Source of the DNA: Micromonospora parathelypteridis
GTDB lineage: Bacteria; Actinomycetota; Actinomycetes; Mycobacteriales; Micromonosporaceae
DNA length: 64,000 bases
Assembly (NCBI RefSeq): GCF_014201145.1
Contig: NZ_JACHDP010000001.1
Coordinates: 3,472,001 to 3,536,000 of the forward strand
Reading direction: 5' to 3'
Shown here: positions 13,149-22,034 of the stretch, piece by piece
How the letters are laid out: the number at the start of each line of letters is the position of its first letter
How positions within the stretch are numbered: the stretch's first letter is position 1
The notes under the pieces: model-generated
Database searches by the model: none
The model's input: only the letters and a program-made list of their open reading frames with translations
Told to the model about the DNA's origin: nothing
Position numbers and translations under genes: made by a program

Positions 13149-13643
13149 TCAGGCCTCGCCGGGCCTGACGTGGCCGGTGGCGGCCCGCCGGGCCCGCCAG
13201 CGCTCGCCCAGTGAGTCGATCTCCTCCTGCACGAAGAGGAAGAAGTCGCGCATCTCGGCCACCCGTTCACCGGCTCGCGTCTCGGCGCCGAGGGCGGCCA
13301 CCCCGGCCTCCGCCACGTCGATGAACGTCTTGTAGATCCCGGTCTTGGTGATGGTCGCCTCGTACCAGGGATTGTCCGGCATCCGGTAGCGGTCCCGGCG
13401 GGACCGGGGGACCGGCTCGCGGATCAGCATGCCGAACTGGGTGAGGTAACGGACCGCGCCGCTGACCGCCGCCGCGCTCACCCCGAGCCGCTCGCCGATC
13501 TCGGCGGCGGTTAGGGGGTCGTCCGAGCTCATCACGGTGAACAGCACCCGGGCGGCCATCCGCGGGGAACCCACCTCGGCGAAGGTCAGCGCCATCCGTT
13601 CGACGAAGAGGTGCACCGGGTCGTGGCCGTCAGCGGCTGCCAT
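13149..13643 (-). CDS. GbsR/MarR-family transcriptional regulator
   Basis: A 164-aa winged-helix protein. The recognition region is DPLTAAEIGERLGVSAAAVS followed by GAVRYLTQFGMLIREPVPRS and the wing SRRDRYRMPDNPWYE. The preceding segment (FVERMALTFAEVGSPRMAAR) is typical of GbsR-like regulators. The C-terminal helices (EMRDFFLFVQEEIDSLGERW) probably form the dimer interface. It is divergent from an ABC-2 exporter, with a perfect inverted repeat between them, so it most likely represses the exporter and itself until a ligand is bound. It converges within 4 bp on the receiver gene. Confidence 0.85.
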   Translation of the reverse strand: MAAADGHDPVHLFVERMALTFAEVGSPRMAARVLFTVMSSDDPLTAAEIGERLGVSAAAVSGAVRYLTQFGMLIREPVPRSRRDRYRMPDNPWYEATITKTGIYKTFIDVAEAGVAALGAETRAGERVAEMRDFFLFVQEEIDSLGERWRARRAATGHVRPGEA

Positions 13644-13698
13644 GACGATCTCTCCTGCCTGTTCGTGTGGCGTCGATGGTGCCCCGGATCTCACAGTC

Positions 13699-13714
13699 TT
13701 CACAACTTTGTGAA
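13699..13714. promoter_or_regulatory. Candidate operator of the GbsR/MarR regulator
   Basis: TTCACAACTTTGTGAA has perfect 7-bp arms around a 2-nt centre. It lies 20 bp before the exporter ATG (13735) and 55 bp before the regulator ATG (13643). Size and place suit a winged-helix dimer that controls both directions. Confidence 0.65.
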
Positions 13715-13734
13715 ACGAGTGTAGCTTCCGATAC

Positions 13735-14634
13735 ATGGAAACTCCCATTGAGGTGTCCGGCCTGGTCAAGACCTTCGGCCGGACCCGGGCGCTCGACGGT
13801 CTCGACCTGACCGTCCGCGCCGGCGAGGTGCACGGCTTCCTCGGCCCGAACGGCGCCGGCAAGTCGACCACCATCCGGGCACTGCTCGGACTGCTGCGGA
13901 CGGACGCGGGGGCCGTCCGCCTGCTCGGTGGTGACCCGTGGCGCGACGCGGTCGCCCTGCACCGTCGGCTGGCGTACGTGCCGGGCGACGTGACGCTCTG
14001 GCCCAACCTGTCCGGCGGCGAGGTCATCGACCTGCTCGGCCGAATGCGCGGCGGTCTCGACCCGGGCCGCCGGGCCGAGCTGTTGGACTCCTTCGAGCTG
14101 GACCCGCGCAAGAAGGGGCGGGCCTACTCCAAGGGCAACCGACAGAAGGTCGGGCTGGTGGCAGCCCTCGCCTCGGACGCCGAACTGCTCATCCTGGACG
14201 AGCCGACCTCCGGGCTGGACCCACTGATGGAGGAGGTGTTCCAGCACTGGGTCCGCCGCGCGAAGACCGACGGTCGCACCGTGCTGCTCTCCAGCCACAT
14301 CCTGGCCGAGGTCGAGGCGCTCTGTGACCGGGTGACGATCATCCGCAACGGGCGGGACGTGGAAACCGGCACCCTGAGCGAGCTGCGCCACCTGCGCCGC
14401 ACCGCGATCGAGGCTGAGCTGACCGGCCCAGCGGACGGGCTGGGTCAACTGGCCGGCGTCCACGACCTGCGGGTGGACGGGCACCGGGTGCGCTTCGACG
14501 TGGAGAACGCCGCGCTGGACGCAGCGCTGCGCCGGCTCACCGAGATCGGCGTACGGAGTCTGGTCAGCCAGCCGCCGACACTCGAGGAGCTGTTCCTGCG
14601 GCACTACCAGGCCGAGTCGGCGGCGCGGTCATGA
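13735..14634 (+). CDS. ABC-2 exporter ATPase, drug-resistance type
   Basis: A 299-aa ATPase: Walker [10 protein letters not shown] near residue 39, signature region [11 protein letters not shown], Walker [15 protein letters not shown], and H-loop [11 protein letters not shown]. The signature reads YSKGNRQK instead of canonical LSGGQ, as in several antibiotic ABC-2 exporters (DrrA-like). The last ~80 residues are the regulatory tail of this class. It overlaps the permease gene by 4 nt (ATGA), so the two form one exporter. It lies divergent to the GbsR/MarR regulator, whose candidate operator is just upstream. The substrate is unknown, probably a hydrophobic compound. Confidence 0.9.
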   Translation: METPIEVSGLVKTFGRTRALDGLDLTVRAGEVHGFLGPNGAGKSTTIRALLGLLRTDAGAVRLLGGDPWRDAVALHRRLAYVPGDVTLWPNLSGGEVIDLLGRMRGGLDPGRRAELLDSFELDPRKKGRAYSKGNRQKVGLVAALASDAELLILDEPTSGLDPLMEEVFQHWVRRAKTDGRTVLLSSHILAEVEALCDRVTIIRNGRDVETGTLSELRHLRRTAIEAELTGPADGLGQLAGVHDLRVDGHRVRFDVENAALDAALRRLTEIGVRSLVSQPPTLEELFLRHYQAESAARS

Positions 14635-16244
14635 GCGCCTTCACCGGGACCTGGCATCTGGTGCGCCTCATCCTGCGCCGGGACCGGGTGCTGCTGCCGA
14701 TCTGGATCCTGCTGCTGACGGTGCTGCCGGCCGGCTACGCCAGCACGTACGCCGGGCTGTACCCGACCGAGGCCGAGCGGGCCGCGTACCTGGCCGGCAC
14801 GGCGAGCAATCCCTCGATCGTCGCCCTGCTCGGCCCGGTGTACGGCGACAGCGTCGGCGCCCTCACCGTCCAGCGGGCCGGCCTCCTGGCGCTGATCGTC
14901 GGGCTGATCGGCGTGCTGACCGTGGTCCGGCACACTCGCACCGAGGAGGAGGCCGGTCGGCGGGAGCTGCTCGGCGCCACGGTGCTGGGCCGGTACGCCG
15001 GGCTGACCGCCGCGCTGCTGGTGACGTACGCCGCGAGTGTGCTGCTCGGCCTGCTCACCGCCGGCGGCCTGGTCGCTGCCGGCCTGCCCGGCGCGGGTTC
15101 GGTGCTCTTCGGCGCCGGCGTGGCGCTCACCGGGGTCGCTTTCGCCACGGTCGGCGGGCTGACCGCGCAGCTCACCGAGAGCGCGAGTGGCGCCCGTGGG
15201 ATCGGCCTGGGCGTGCTCGGGCTGGCCTTCGTGCTGCGGCTGGGCGGCGACGCCGGTGGTTCCGGTGGCACCGGCGGGAGCGCGGAGTGGCTGAGCTGGC
15301 TCTCGCCCCTGGGTTGGGCGGCACGGGGTCGGGCCTACGCCGATGAGCGCTGGTGGGTGCTGCTGCTGCCGGTGCTGTTCAGCGTGGTGGTCGCGCTCGT
15401 GGCGTACCCCGTCTCGGTCCGCCGTGACCTCGGCGCGGGGGTGTTCCCGTCCCGGCTCGGCCCGGCCACCGCCGGTGCGGGGCTGGCCGGTCCGTTCGGC
15501 CTGGCCTGGCGGCTGCACCGGGGCCAACTGCTCGGCTGGACCGTCGGCTTCGGGCTGCTCGGCCTGGTGCTCGGCGGTGCGGCGGACGCTGCTGGCGACG
15601 CCGTGCAGGGCAACCAGCAGCTCGCCGAGATCCTTTCCCGGCTCGGTGGCAGCTCGGCGCTCGCCGAGGCGTACCTCGGTGGGACGTTGAGCCTGACCGC
15701 GCTGGCGGCTGCCGGTTACGGCATCCAGGCCGCGCTGCGGGCACGGGCGGAGGAGACCGCCGGGCGGGTCGAACCGCTGCTCGCGACGGCGGTGAGTCGG
15801 CCCCGGTGGCTGGCGGCGCATCTGGTCTTCGCGTTGCTCGGACCGGCGGTGGTGCTGGCCGTTGCCGGGCTCGCGACCGGGCTGGCCTACGGGATCAGCG
15901 TTTCCGACGTCGGCGGCGAGCTGCCGCGGCTGCTCGGTGCCGGGCTGGCCCAGGTGCCCGCGGCCTGGGTGCTGGCCGGGCTGGCGGCGCTGCTGGTCGG
16001 CTGGCTGCCCCGTCTCTCCGGGGGCGCCTGGGCGGTGCTCGCCGGCTGTCTGCTGCTCGGTCAGCTCGGAGCGGTGTTGAAGTTGGACCAGTGGGCGCTG
16101 GATCTCTCCCCGTTCACCCACACCCCACAGGTCCTCGGTCAGGACTGGTCGGTCACCCCGCTGGCCGCTCTGACCGCCGCAGCAGCCGCCCTCCTGACCC
16201 TGGCCCTACTGACCTTCCAAAAACGCGACATCCCAACCACCTAA
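14631..16244 (+). CDS. ABC-2 exporter permease (polyketide-antibiotic type)
   Basis: A 537-aa, very hydrophobic protein with about 12 membrane segments in two similar halves. The first half begins [18 protein letters not shown] and the second [19 protein letters not shown]. It resembles the large ABC permeases described as exporters of polyketide antibiotics. [20 protein letters not shown] after the first segment is a recurring extracellular block of that family. Translation is coupled to the ATPase through the 4-nt overlap. The gene ends in a C-rich stretch before a family A hairpin. Confidence 0.88.
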   Translation: MSAFTGTWHLVRLILRRDRVLLPIWILLLTVLPAGYASTYAGLYPTEAERAAYLAGTASNPSIVALLGPVYGDSVGALTVQRAGLLALIVGLIGVLTVVRHTRTEEEAGRRELLGATVLGRYAGLTAALLVTYAASVLLGLLTAGGLVAAGLPGAGSVLFGAGVALTGVAFATVGGLTAQLTESASGARGIGLGVLGLAFVLRLGGDAGGSGGTGGSAEWLSWLSPLGWAARGRAYADERWWVLLLPVLFSVVVALVAYPVSVRRDLGAGVFPSRLGPATAGAGLAGPFGLAWRLHRGQLLGWTVGFGLLGLVLGGAADAAGDAVQGNQQLAEILSRLGGSSALAEAYLGGTLSLTALAAAGYGIQAALRARAEETAGRVEPLLATAVSRPRWLAAHLVFALLGPAVVLAVAGLATGLAYGISVSDVGGELPRLLGAGLAQVPAAWVLAGLAALLVGWLPRLSGGAWAVLAGCLLLGQLGAVLKLDQWALDLSPFTHTPQVLGQDWSVTPLAALTAAAAALLTLALLTFQKRDIPTT

Positions 16245-16291
16245 CCCACCCCCACCCCCCCTCCTCCGCCTGCCCCCTGCCTACCCTCGTC

Positions 16292-16346
16292 GATCATGAA
16301 GTTATTGCCCCGACACGCCGAGCCGGATGGCAATAACTTCATGATC
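16292..16346. repeat. Palindromic element family A, copy 2 (inverted)
   Basis: Perfect 18-bp arms (16292-16309 and 16329-16346) and a 19-nt loop. The arms equal those of the 1414-1468 element. The loop matches the first loop at about 16 of 19 positions only after reverse complementing. It lies between convergent genes (stops at 16244 and 16397), with C-rich sequence left and G-rich sequence right. It may act as a two-way terminator. Confidence 0.8.
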
Positions 16347-16396
16347 AACGGGGTTAGGCAGGGGGGTGGAGGCCCGGGGGGCCGGGAGAGGCGGGG

Positions 16397-16732
16397 TTAG
16401 CCGGTGGGCTGGTCGTTGCGGATCATCAGGGCGCTGCGGAGGCCGGTGATGTCCAGGACTCGGATCAGGAAGTCGCCCACGTGGGTCAGCATCAGCAGGC
16501 TCTGCGCGTGGCTGGCCTTGCGACTGAGCACGACCAGTGTGCCCAGGCCCTGCGAGTCGCAGAAGGTGACGCCGCCAAGATCGAGCACGATCTTCGGTGG
16601 CGGGTCGGCCAGCACCTCGTTCACCACCGTGGAGAGCTGGGCGGCCGTGAGCATGTCGATCTCACCGGCCAGGCGCAGCACGGCTTCGTCGCCCGTTCGG
16701 TGTAGCGTGATGGACAGTTCGGCACGATCCAC
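16397..16732 (-). CDS. STAS-domain anti-sigma factor antagonist
   Basis: A 111-aa single-domain STAS protein: LRLAGEIDMLTAAQL near residue 20, then KIVLDLGGVTFCDSQGLGTL with the phospho-acceptor Ser60 in CDSQGLG. Such proteins bind an anti-sigma kinase when unphosphorylated and so free a sigma factor. No cognate RsbW or sigma gene adjoins it; the nearest kinase/phosphatase candidate is the RsbW-SpoIIE fusion at 5870-7969. The start is GTG (16732). It is convergent with the ABC permease gene across a family A hairpin and divergent from hemL. Confidence 0.85.
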   Translation of the reverse strand: MDRAELSITLHRTGDEAVLRLAGEIDMLTAAQLSTVVNEVLADPPPKIVLDLGGVTFCDSQGLGTLVVLSRKASHAQSLLMLTHVGDFLIRVLDITGLRSALMIRNDQPTG

Positions 16733-16943
16733 CCGGTCAGCCTAGCGCGATCCGCCCGACCCGGCCTGTTGAGGCGGCGAGCCGTCGCCTGGCGGAGCCG
16801 CGAGCCGCACCCACCGAGGTCACGAGCGTCGCCCCTGGCCTCGCGTCGTCGCCGCTGGCAGGCACGGACCGTGGGTGAGCCCGGTAACCCCGGCGCGGGG
16901 TGGGTGCTGGTTGGCCGTCCGGCGCTGACACAATGGCCGCATC

Positions 16944-18281
16944 GTGACCGACATCTTTCCAGCCGGATCCGGCCGTTACCCGGCCGAAGCGCCGGCCTCC
17001 GAGGCCCTGTTCGACCGCGCCCGCGCCATCGTGCCGGGCGGGGTCAACTCCCCCGTGCGCGCCTTCCAGGCGGTCGGCGGCACCCCACGCTTCATGGTTC
17101 GTGGCGAGGGTCCGTGGCTGTTCGACGCCGACGGCCGCCGCTACGTCGACCTGGTCTGCTCCTGGGGTCCGCTGATCCTCGGGCACGCGCACCCGGAGGT
17201 GGTGGACGCCGTTCAGGCCGCCGCCGCGCTGGGCACCAGCTTCGGCACTCCCACCCCGGGTGAGGTGGAGTTGGCCGCCGAGCTCGTTGCCCGGACCCCG
17301 ATGGAGCAGGTCCGCCTGGTCAACTCCGGCACCGAGGCGACCATGTCGGCGATCCGGCTGGCCCGCGGCTTCACCGGCCGCTCCAAGATCGTCAAGTTCG
17401 CCGGGTGCTACCACGGGCACGTCGACGCGCTGCTCGCCTCCGCCGGGTCCGGCGTGGCCACCCTGGGCCTGCCCGACTCGCCCGGCGTGACCGGGGCGGC
17501 GGCCAGCGAGACGATCGTGCTTCCGTACAACGACATCCGGGCCGTCGAGGAGGCCTTCGCCGCCGAGGGTCCGCACATCGCCGCGGTGATCACCGAAGCC
17601 GCCGCCGGCAACATGGGCGTGGTGGCACCCCGCGACGGCTTCAACCAGCAACTCGCCCGGATCGCGCACGCCCACGGCGCCCTGCTGGTGGTGGACGAGG
17701 TGATGACCGGGTTCCGGGTCTCCCGCGCCGGGTGGCACGGCCTCGACCCCTCCGACGCCGACCTGTGGACGTACGGCAAGGTCATGGGCGGTGGCCTGCC
17801 CGCCGCCGCGTTCGGCGGGCGCGCGGACATCATGGCGCGACTCGCCCCGGCCGGCCCGGTCTACCAGGCCGGCACGCTCTCCGGTAACCCGCTCGCCTGC
17901 GCCGCCGGCCTGGCCACGCTGCGGCTCGCCGACGACGCGCTGTACCACCGCCTCGACTCCACGGCCGCCGCCGTGGGCAAGCTGGCGTCCGACGCGCTGG
18001 CCGCCGCCGGGGTCCCGCACCGACTGTCGTACGCGGGCAGCATGTTCTCGATCTTCTTCACCGACGCCGACGTGGTCGACTACGACAGCGCTCGCACCCA
18101 GCAGGTGCCGGCGTTCAAGGCGTTCTTCCACGCGATGCTCGCCGCCGGCGTCTACCTGCCGCCGAGCGCGTTCGAGTCGTGGTTCGTGTCGGCGGCGATC
18201 GACGACGCCGCTCTGGAGCACATCGCCGACGCGCTGCCCACGGCGGCCAACGCGGCGGCAGCGGCTGGTCACGGGGGGTAG
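16944..18281 (+). CDS. hemL: Glutamate-1-semialdehyde 2,1-aminomutase
   Basis: A 445-aa fold-type I PLP enzyme that turns glutamate-1-semialdehyde into 5-aminolevulinate in the C5 haem route. The N-terminus [20 protein letters not shown] is the classic HemL opening. [17 protein letters not shown] follows, and the catalytic Lys279 is in [15 protein letters not shown]. Full length compared with the family. The start is GTG. It is the first gene of a block continuing with a histidine phosphatase and cytochrome c assembly genes, so haem supply and haem use lie together. The 211-bp upstream gap shared with the STAS gene should hold its promoter; I see no operator there. Confidence 0.95.
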   Translation: MTDIFPAGSGRYPAEAPASEALFDRARAIVPGGVNSPVRAFQAVGGTPRFMVRGEGPWLFDADGRRYVDLVCSWGPLILGHAHPEVVDAVQAAAALGTSFGTPTPGEVELAAELVARTPMEQVRLVNSGTEATMSAIRLARGFTGRSKIVKFAGCYHGHVDALLASAGSGVATLGLPDSPGVTGAAASETIVLPYNDIRAVEEAFAAEGPHIAAVITEAAAGNMGVVAPRDGFNQQLARIAHAHGALLVVDEVMTGFRVSRAGWHGLDPSDADLWTYGKVMGGGLPAAAFGGRADIMARLAPAGPVYQAGTLSGNPLACAAGLATLRLADDALYHRLDSTAAAVGKLASDALAAAGVPHRLSYAGSMFSIFFTDADVVDYDSARTQQVPAFKAFFHAMLAAGVYLPPSAFESWFVSAAIDDAALEHIADALPTAANAAAAAGHGG

Positions 18282-18291
18282 CGTGCGCGCG

Positions 18292-18324
18292 AGGAGTGAG
18301 CCGGTTCTGCGAGCCCCGCAGTCG
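18292..18324 (+). repeat. 33-bp dispersed repeat, copy 1
   Basis: Begins AGGAGTGAGCCGG and ends GCGAGCCCCGCAGTCG. The same 33-bp stretch occurs at 46265-46297 with three mismatches. It lies just after the hemL stop and before the histidine phosphatase start. The core (around TTCTGCGAGCC) is weakly palindromic. Confidence 0.6.
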
Positions 18325-18344
18325 CAAACGAAGGGGGCGCAGCG

Positions 18345-18992
18345 GTGAGCAAGACGGTGGTCCACGTGCTTCGGCACGGCGAGGTGTACAACCCCGACCA
18401 GATTCTCTACGGCCGGCTGCCCGGTTTCCGCCTGTCCGAGCTGGGCGTGCAGATGGCCAAGGCCGCCGCACAGGGCCTGGCTGAGCGGGAGATCGAGCAC
18501 GTGGTGGCCAGCCCGCTGGAGCGCGCCCAGCAGACCGCCGAGCCCATCGCCGCCCAGTTCGGGCTGCCGGTCGGGGTGGACGAGCGGCTGATCGAGAGCG
18601 CCAACTGGTTCGAGGGCAAGAAGGTGTCCCCCGGTGACGGGTCGTTCCGCGACCCGCGTAACTGGTGGGTGCTGCGCGACCCGGTGACCCCGTCCTGGGG
18701 TGAGGCGTACCGGGTGATCGCCGAGCGGATGTTCGCCGCTGTGCACGCCGCACGGGTCGCCGCCGAGGGGCGCGAGGCGGTGCTGGTGTCGCACCAACTC
18801 CCGATCTGGACGCTGCGCCGCTACGTCGAGCGCAAGCGGCTCTGGCACGACCCGCGCAAGCGGCAGTGCGGGCTGGCGAGCCTCACCTCGTTCCACTTCG
18901 ACGGCGCGAAGGTGGCGGGCATCGGCTACAGCGAGCCGGCAGCGCACCTGATCGCCCTCTCCGCGACCGCCCGGACGGCCAAGGGGGCCTGA
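18345..18992 (+). CDS. Histidine phosphatase superfamily protein
   Basis: A 215-aa phosphoglycerate mutase-like phosphatase. The catalytic His11 is in VLRHGE and the second half of the active site is in VLVSHQLPIWTLRRYVERK. In between are Arg/Glu blocks (SPLERAQQTAEPIAAQFGLP, ERLIESANWFEGKK). The substrate cannot be told from sequence. It stands at the head of the cytochrome c assembly operon: its TGA overlaps the ATG of the thioredoxin-like gene by one base. GTG start. In other actinobacteria a gene of this type sits in the same place between hemL and the ResA-like gene (from memory, not checked). Confidence 0.88.
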   Translation: MSKTVVHVLRHGEVYNPDQILYGRLPGFRLSELGVQMAKAAAQGLAEREIEHVVASPLERAQQTAEPIAAQFGLPVGVDERLIESANWFEGKKVSPGDGSFRDPRNWWVLRDPVTPSWGEAYRVIAERMFAAVHAARVAAEGREAVLVSHQLPIWTLRRYVERKRLWHDPRKRQCGLASLTSFHFDGAKVAGIGYSEPAAHLIALSATARTAKGA

Positions 18993-19558
18993 TGAACGCC
19001 CGGAGGTGGACCGCCGGTCTGCTCGCCGCCGTCGCCGCGGTGGCGCTGGTCGGCTGCACGTCGAAGGGGCAGGAGAAGACCTGCACGACCACCACCGACG
19101 GGATCTTCGAGTGCGCACCGGACCAGCGCTCGGCACCTCCGAAACTCGCCGGTGAGCTGCTCGCCGGCGGCACCTACGACGTCAGCCAGGCCCGGGGCCA
19201 GGTCGTGGTGCTCAACTTCTGGGGCTCCTGGTGCGCGCCGTGCCGTGCCGAGGCGGACGACCTGGAAGCCACCTACCAGGCCACCAAGGCCTCCGGGGTG
19301 ACCTTCCTCGGCGTCAACGTCCAGGATCAGCGGGACAAGGCCAAGGCGTTCGAGAAGGGCCGGGTCACCTATCCGAGCCTGTTCGACCCGCCGAGCAAGC
19401 TGGCGCTCGCCCTGGACATCCCGCCGAACTTCGTCCCGGCGACGGTGGTGCTCGACCGGGCGGGCCGGATCGCGGTGGTGATCCGGGCCGCCGTCAAGCA
19501 GGAGGGCCTGCAACCGATCGTCGAACGGATCGCGGCCGAGAAATCGGCGTCGAGCTGA
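18992..19558 (+). CDS. TlpA/ResA-like thioredoxin lipoprotein
   Basis: A 188-aa exported thiol-disulfide protein. A lipoprotein signal (AAVAAVALVGC, lipid Cys22) is followed by a thioredoxin fold with redox pair Cys81/Cys84 in NFWGSWCAPCRAE and the cis-Pro region NFVPATVVLDRAGRI. It probably reduces apocytochrome c haem-binding cysteines outside the membrane, with electrons from the CcdA protein encoded next. Two further cysteines near the N-terminus (KTCTTTTDGIFECAP) could form a structural bond. Coupled by 1-nt TGATG overlaps on both sides. Confidence 0.9.
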   Translation: MNARRWTAGLLAAVAAVALVGCTSKGQEKTCTTTTDGIFECAPDQRSAPPKLAGELLAGGTYDVSQARGQVVVLNFWGSWCAPCRAEADDLEATYQATKASGVTFLGVNVQDQRDKAKAFEKGRVTYPSLFDPPSKLALALDIPPNFVPATVVLDRAGRIAVVIRAAVKQEGLQPIVERIAAEKSASS

Positions 19559-20379
19559 TGGGCGAGACCTTCAAGGACCTGGCCCTGAGCGGGCCGCTGC
19601 TGCTCGCCATTGGCGCGGCGGTGCTCGCCGGCCTGGTCAGCTTCCTCTCCCCGTGCGTACTCCCACTGGTCCCCGGCTACCTCTCGTACGTCACCGGCCT
19701 GGCCGGCGCCGACCTGGAGGGCCGTCGACCGGCGGCTGACAATGCGCCCGAGGGCACCGGTGGTGTCGCCGTCCGGGAGCGGATCGCGCGGGCCGGCGCC
19801 GTCAAGGGCCGGGTGCTCGCCGGGACGCTGCTCTTCATCGCCGGCTTCACCGTCGTCTTCGTCGCCACCGCGATCCTGTTCGCCGGCATCGGCCGGGTCT
19901 TCTTCGACTACGAGCGCGAGCTGCAGATCGGCGTCGGCGCGCTGATCATCGTGCTCGGTCTCGGCTACCTCGGGATGATTCCCGCCCTGCAACGCGAGTT
20001 CCGGATCTCCCGACTGCCGTCGGCCGGGCTGCTCGGCGCACCGGTCTTCGGCGCGGTCTTCGCACTCAGTTGGGTGCCCTGCACCGGCCCCACGCTCGGC
20101 GCGGTGATGGGGATGGCCGCCACGAGCGGCCAGAGCGACCGCGCCGTGGTGCTCGCCGTGGCGTACTGCCTCGGGTTGGGGATACCGTTCGTCGTCTTCG
20201 GGCTGGGCTTCGAACGCCTGCTCGGGGTCTTCCGCGCCGTCCGGCGCAACAGCCGCTGGGTCACCCGGGTCGGCGGCGCCCTGCTCATCCTGATCGGCCT
20301 GGCGCTGGTCACCGGCGGATGGCAGAGCTTCGTGATCTGGTTGCAGACCACCGTCGGGGTGGGCGAGGTGAGTATCTGA
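19558..20379 (+). CDS. ccdA: Cytochrome c biogenesis protein CcdA
   Basis: A 273-aa integral membrane protein with about six helices. The redox cysteines are in FLSPCVLPLVPGYLSYVTG and SWVPCTGPTLGAVMG, the pair that passes electrons across the membrane from thioredoxin to the ResA-like protein. A ~25-residue charged loop (residues ~55-80, GRRPAADNAPEGTGG) separates helices 1 and 2. The start at 19558 overlaps the preceding stop by one base, as does the next gene, so translation is probably coupled. Confidence 0.93.
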   Translation: MGETFKDLALSGPLLLAIGAAVLAGLVSFLSPCVLPLVPGYLSYVTGLAGADLEGRRPAADNAPEGTGGVAVRERIARAGAVKGRVLAGTLLFIAGFTVVFVATAILFAGIGRVFFDYERELQIGVGALIIVLGLGYLGMIPALQREFRISRLPSAGLLGAPVFGAVFALSWVPCTGPTLGAVMGMAATSGQSDRAVVLAVAYCLGLGIPFVVFGLGFERLLGVFRAVRRNSRWVTRVGGALLILIGLALVTGGWQSFVIWLQTTVGVGEVSI

Positions 20380-22034
20380 TGACGGTCGTCGACGACCGGC
20401 CGGAGACCGCGGCCCCGGCGCCCCGGCGCCGGCCCAACCGGCTGCTGGCGCTGCTGCGCAACTCGTGGCGGCAGCTCACCAGCATGCGTACGGCGCTGAT
20501 CCTGCTCTTCCTGCTCGCGGTCGCCGCCATCCCCGGCTCGGTGCTGCCGCAGCGCGGGATCAGCCCGGAGAAGGTCAACCAGTACTTCACCGACCACCCG
20601 GACCTGGCTCCCCGGCTGGACCGGATCGGCGCGTTCGAGGTCTTCGGTTCGGTCTGGTTCTCCGCGATCTACCTGCTGCTGTTCACGTCGCTGATCGGCT
20701 GCATCACGCCCCGGCTGCGGGATCACATCCGGGCGCTGCGGTCCCGTCCGCCGGCCGCGCCGAAGCGGATGGCACGGCTGCCGCAGCACACCGTGCTGCC
20801 CGCCCCGCCCGGCGGCGCGGCGGCCATCGCCGAGGTGCTGCGCAAGCGCCGCTGGCGCGTCGAGGTGCGTGGCAACGAGGTCTCCGCCGAGAAGGGCTAC
20901 CTCAAGGAGACCGGCAACCTGCTGTTCCACACCTCGCTCATCGCGGTGCTGATCGGCGTCGCGCTCGGCTCGTGGTACGGCTGGAGCGGCAACCGGCTGC
21001 TCGTGGCGGGCGCGGACAACTCGTTCTGCAACACCCGGCAGCAGTACGCCGAGGCGAAGCTCGGCCCCCGGGTGGACAGCGCGGACCTGCCCCGCTTCTG
21101 CCTGCGGCTGGACGACTTCCAGGCCCGGTTCCTGGCGTCCGGCCAGCCGGAGTTCTTCAACGCCACGGTCACCGTCGACGGCCCGGACGAGCCCACCCGC
21201 AGCGCGAACTTCTCGGTGAACGCACCGCTGCGCCTGAACGACGCGAGCGTCTACCTGCTCGGCCACGGGTACGCCCCGGTGATCCGCTACACCGACCGTT
21301 TCGGCAACAGTCAGATCAGTGACGAGCCGTTCCTGACCACCGGCGACATGGGCCTGACCAGCGAAGGGCTGGCCGCCTTCCCGGACGCGAACGTCGACCC
21401 GGCCACCGGTCAGCGCAAACCGGACGAGCAGATGGCGTTCACCGGCATCTACCTGCCCACGGCACCCGAGCAGCCGCCGATGGTCCGCTCGCAGTACCCC
21501 ACCGAGCGCAACCCGGTGCTGAACCTGGTCGCCTACCGGGGCAACCTCGGCCTGGACGCCGGCATCCCCACCTCGATCTACCAACTCGACCAGCGGCAGG
21601 TGCGGACCGGCAAGGTCAAGGAGGTCGGCACCAAGCTGCTCCGCAAGGGCGAGACCTGGACGCTGGACGACGGCACCACTGTCGAGTTCCTGGGCACCGA
21701 GCGGTACGTGACGCTCTCCATTCGGCACGACCCGGGCGCGACGCCGCTGTTGATCAGCTGCGGCTTCCTGCTGGTCGGGCTGATGGGCTCGCTGTTCGGG
21801 CGGCGCCGTCGGGTGTGGTTCCGGGTGACCTCGCCCGACCCGGCGGAAGGATCTCCGACGGGCGGTAGTAGCTTGATGGAGGCCGGTGGGTTGCCGCGCA
21901 CCGACTATCCAGGGTTCGCCGAGGAGTTCGCCCAGCTCATCGCCGCGGTCAACGGTGACGAACGGGCGGCTGAGCGGGCCGGCGTGAGCGCTGACTCCAG
22001 TGACCGGGCCGGCGTGCGAGAAGGAGCCGAGTGA
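20379..22034 (+). CDS. resB: Cytochrome c biogenesis protein ResB (Ccs1)
   Basis: A 551-aa membrane protein: SMRTALILLFLLAVAAIPGS is the first helix, VWFSAIYLLLFTSLIGC the second, and NLLFHTSLIAVLIGVALGSW the third. A large external domain (residues ~210-450) comes before a last helix (PLLISCGFLLVGLMGSLFG). ResB/Ccs1 forms the System II cytochrome c synthase with CcsA/CcsB, exporting haem and joining it to CXXCH motifs. The C-terminal ~70 residues are polar and cytosolic. Starts one base inside the ccdA stop and ends one base inside the ccsB ATG. Confidence 0.93.
   Translation: MTVVDDRPETAAPAPRRRPNRLLALLRNSWRQLTSMRTALILLFLLAVAAIPGSVLPQRGISPEKVNQYFTDHPDLAPRLDRIGAFEVFGSVWFSAIYLLLFTSLIGCITPRLRDHIRALRSRPPAAPKRMARLPQHTVLPAPPGGAAAIAEVLRKRRWRVEVRGNEVSAEKGYLKETGNLLFHTSLIAVLIGVALGSWYGWSGNRLLVAGADNSFCNTRQQYAEAKLGPRVDSADLPRFCLRLDDFQARFLASGQPEFFNATVTVDGPDEPTRSANFSVNAPLRLNDASVYLLGHGYAPVIRYTDRFGNSQISDEPFLTTGDMGLTSEGLAAFPDANVDPATGQRKPDEQMAFTGIYLPTAPEQPPMVRSQYPTERNPVLNLVAYRGNLGLDAGIPTSIYQLDQRQVRTGKVKEVGTKLLRKGETWTLDDGTTVEFLGTERYVTLSIRHDPGATPLLISCGFLLVGLMGSLFGRRRRVWFRVTSPDPAEGSPTGGSSLMEAGGLPRTDYPGFAEEFAQLIAAVNGDERAAERAGVSADSSDRAGVREGAE

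Noticed and set aside
16737..19136. 799-codon open frame on the minus strand
   Set aside because: Antisense to hemL and the histidine phosphatase, both with catalytic residues on the + strand.
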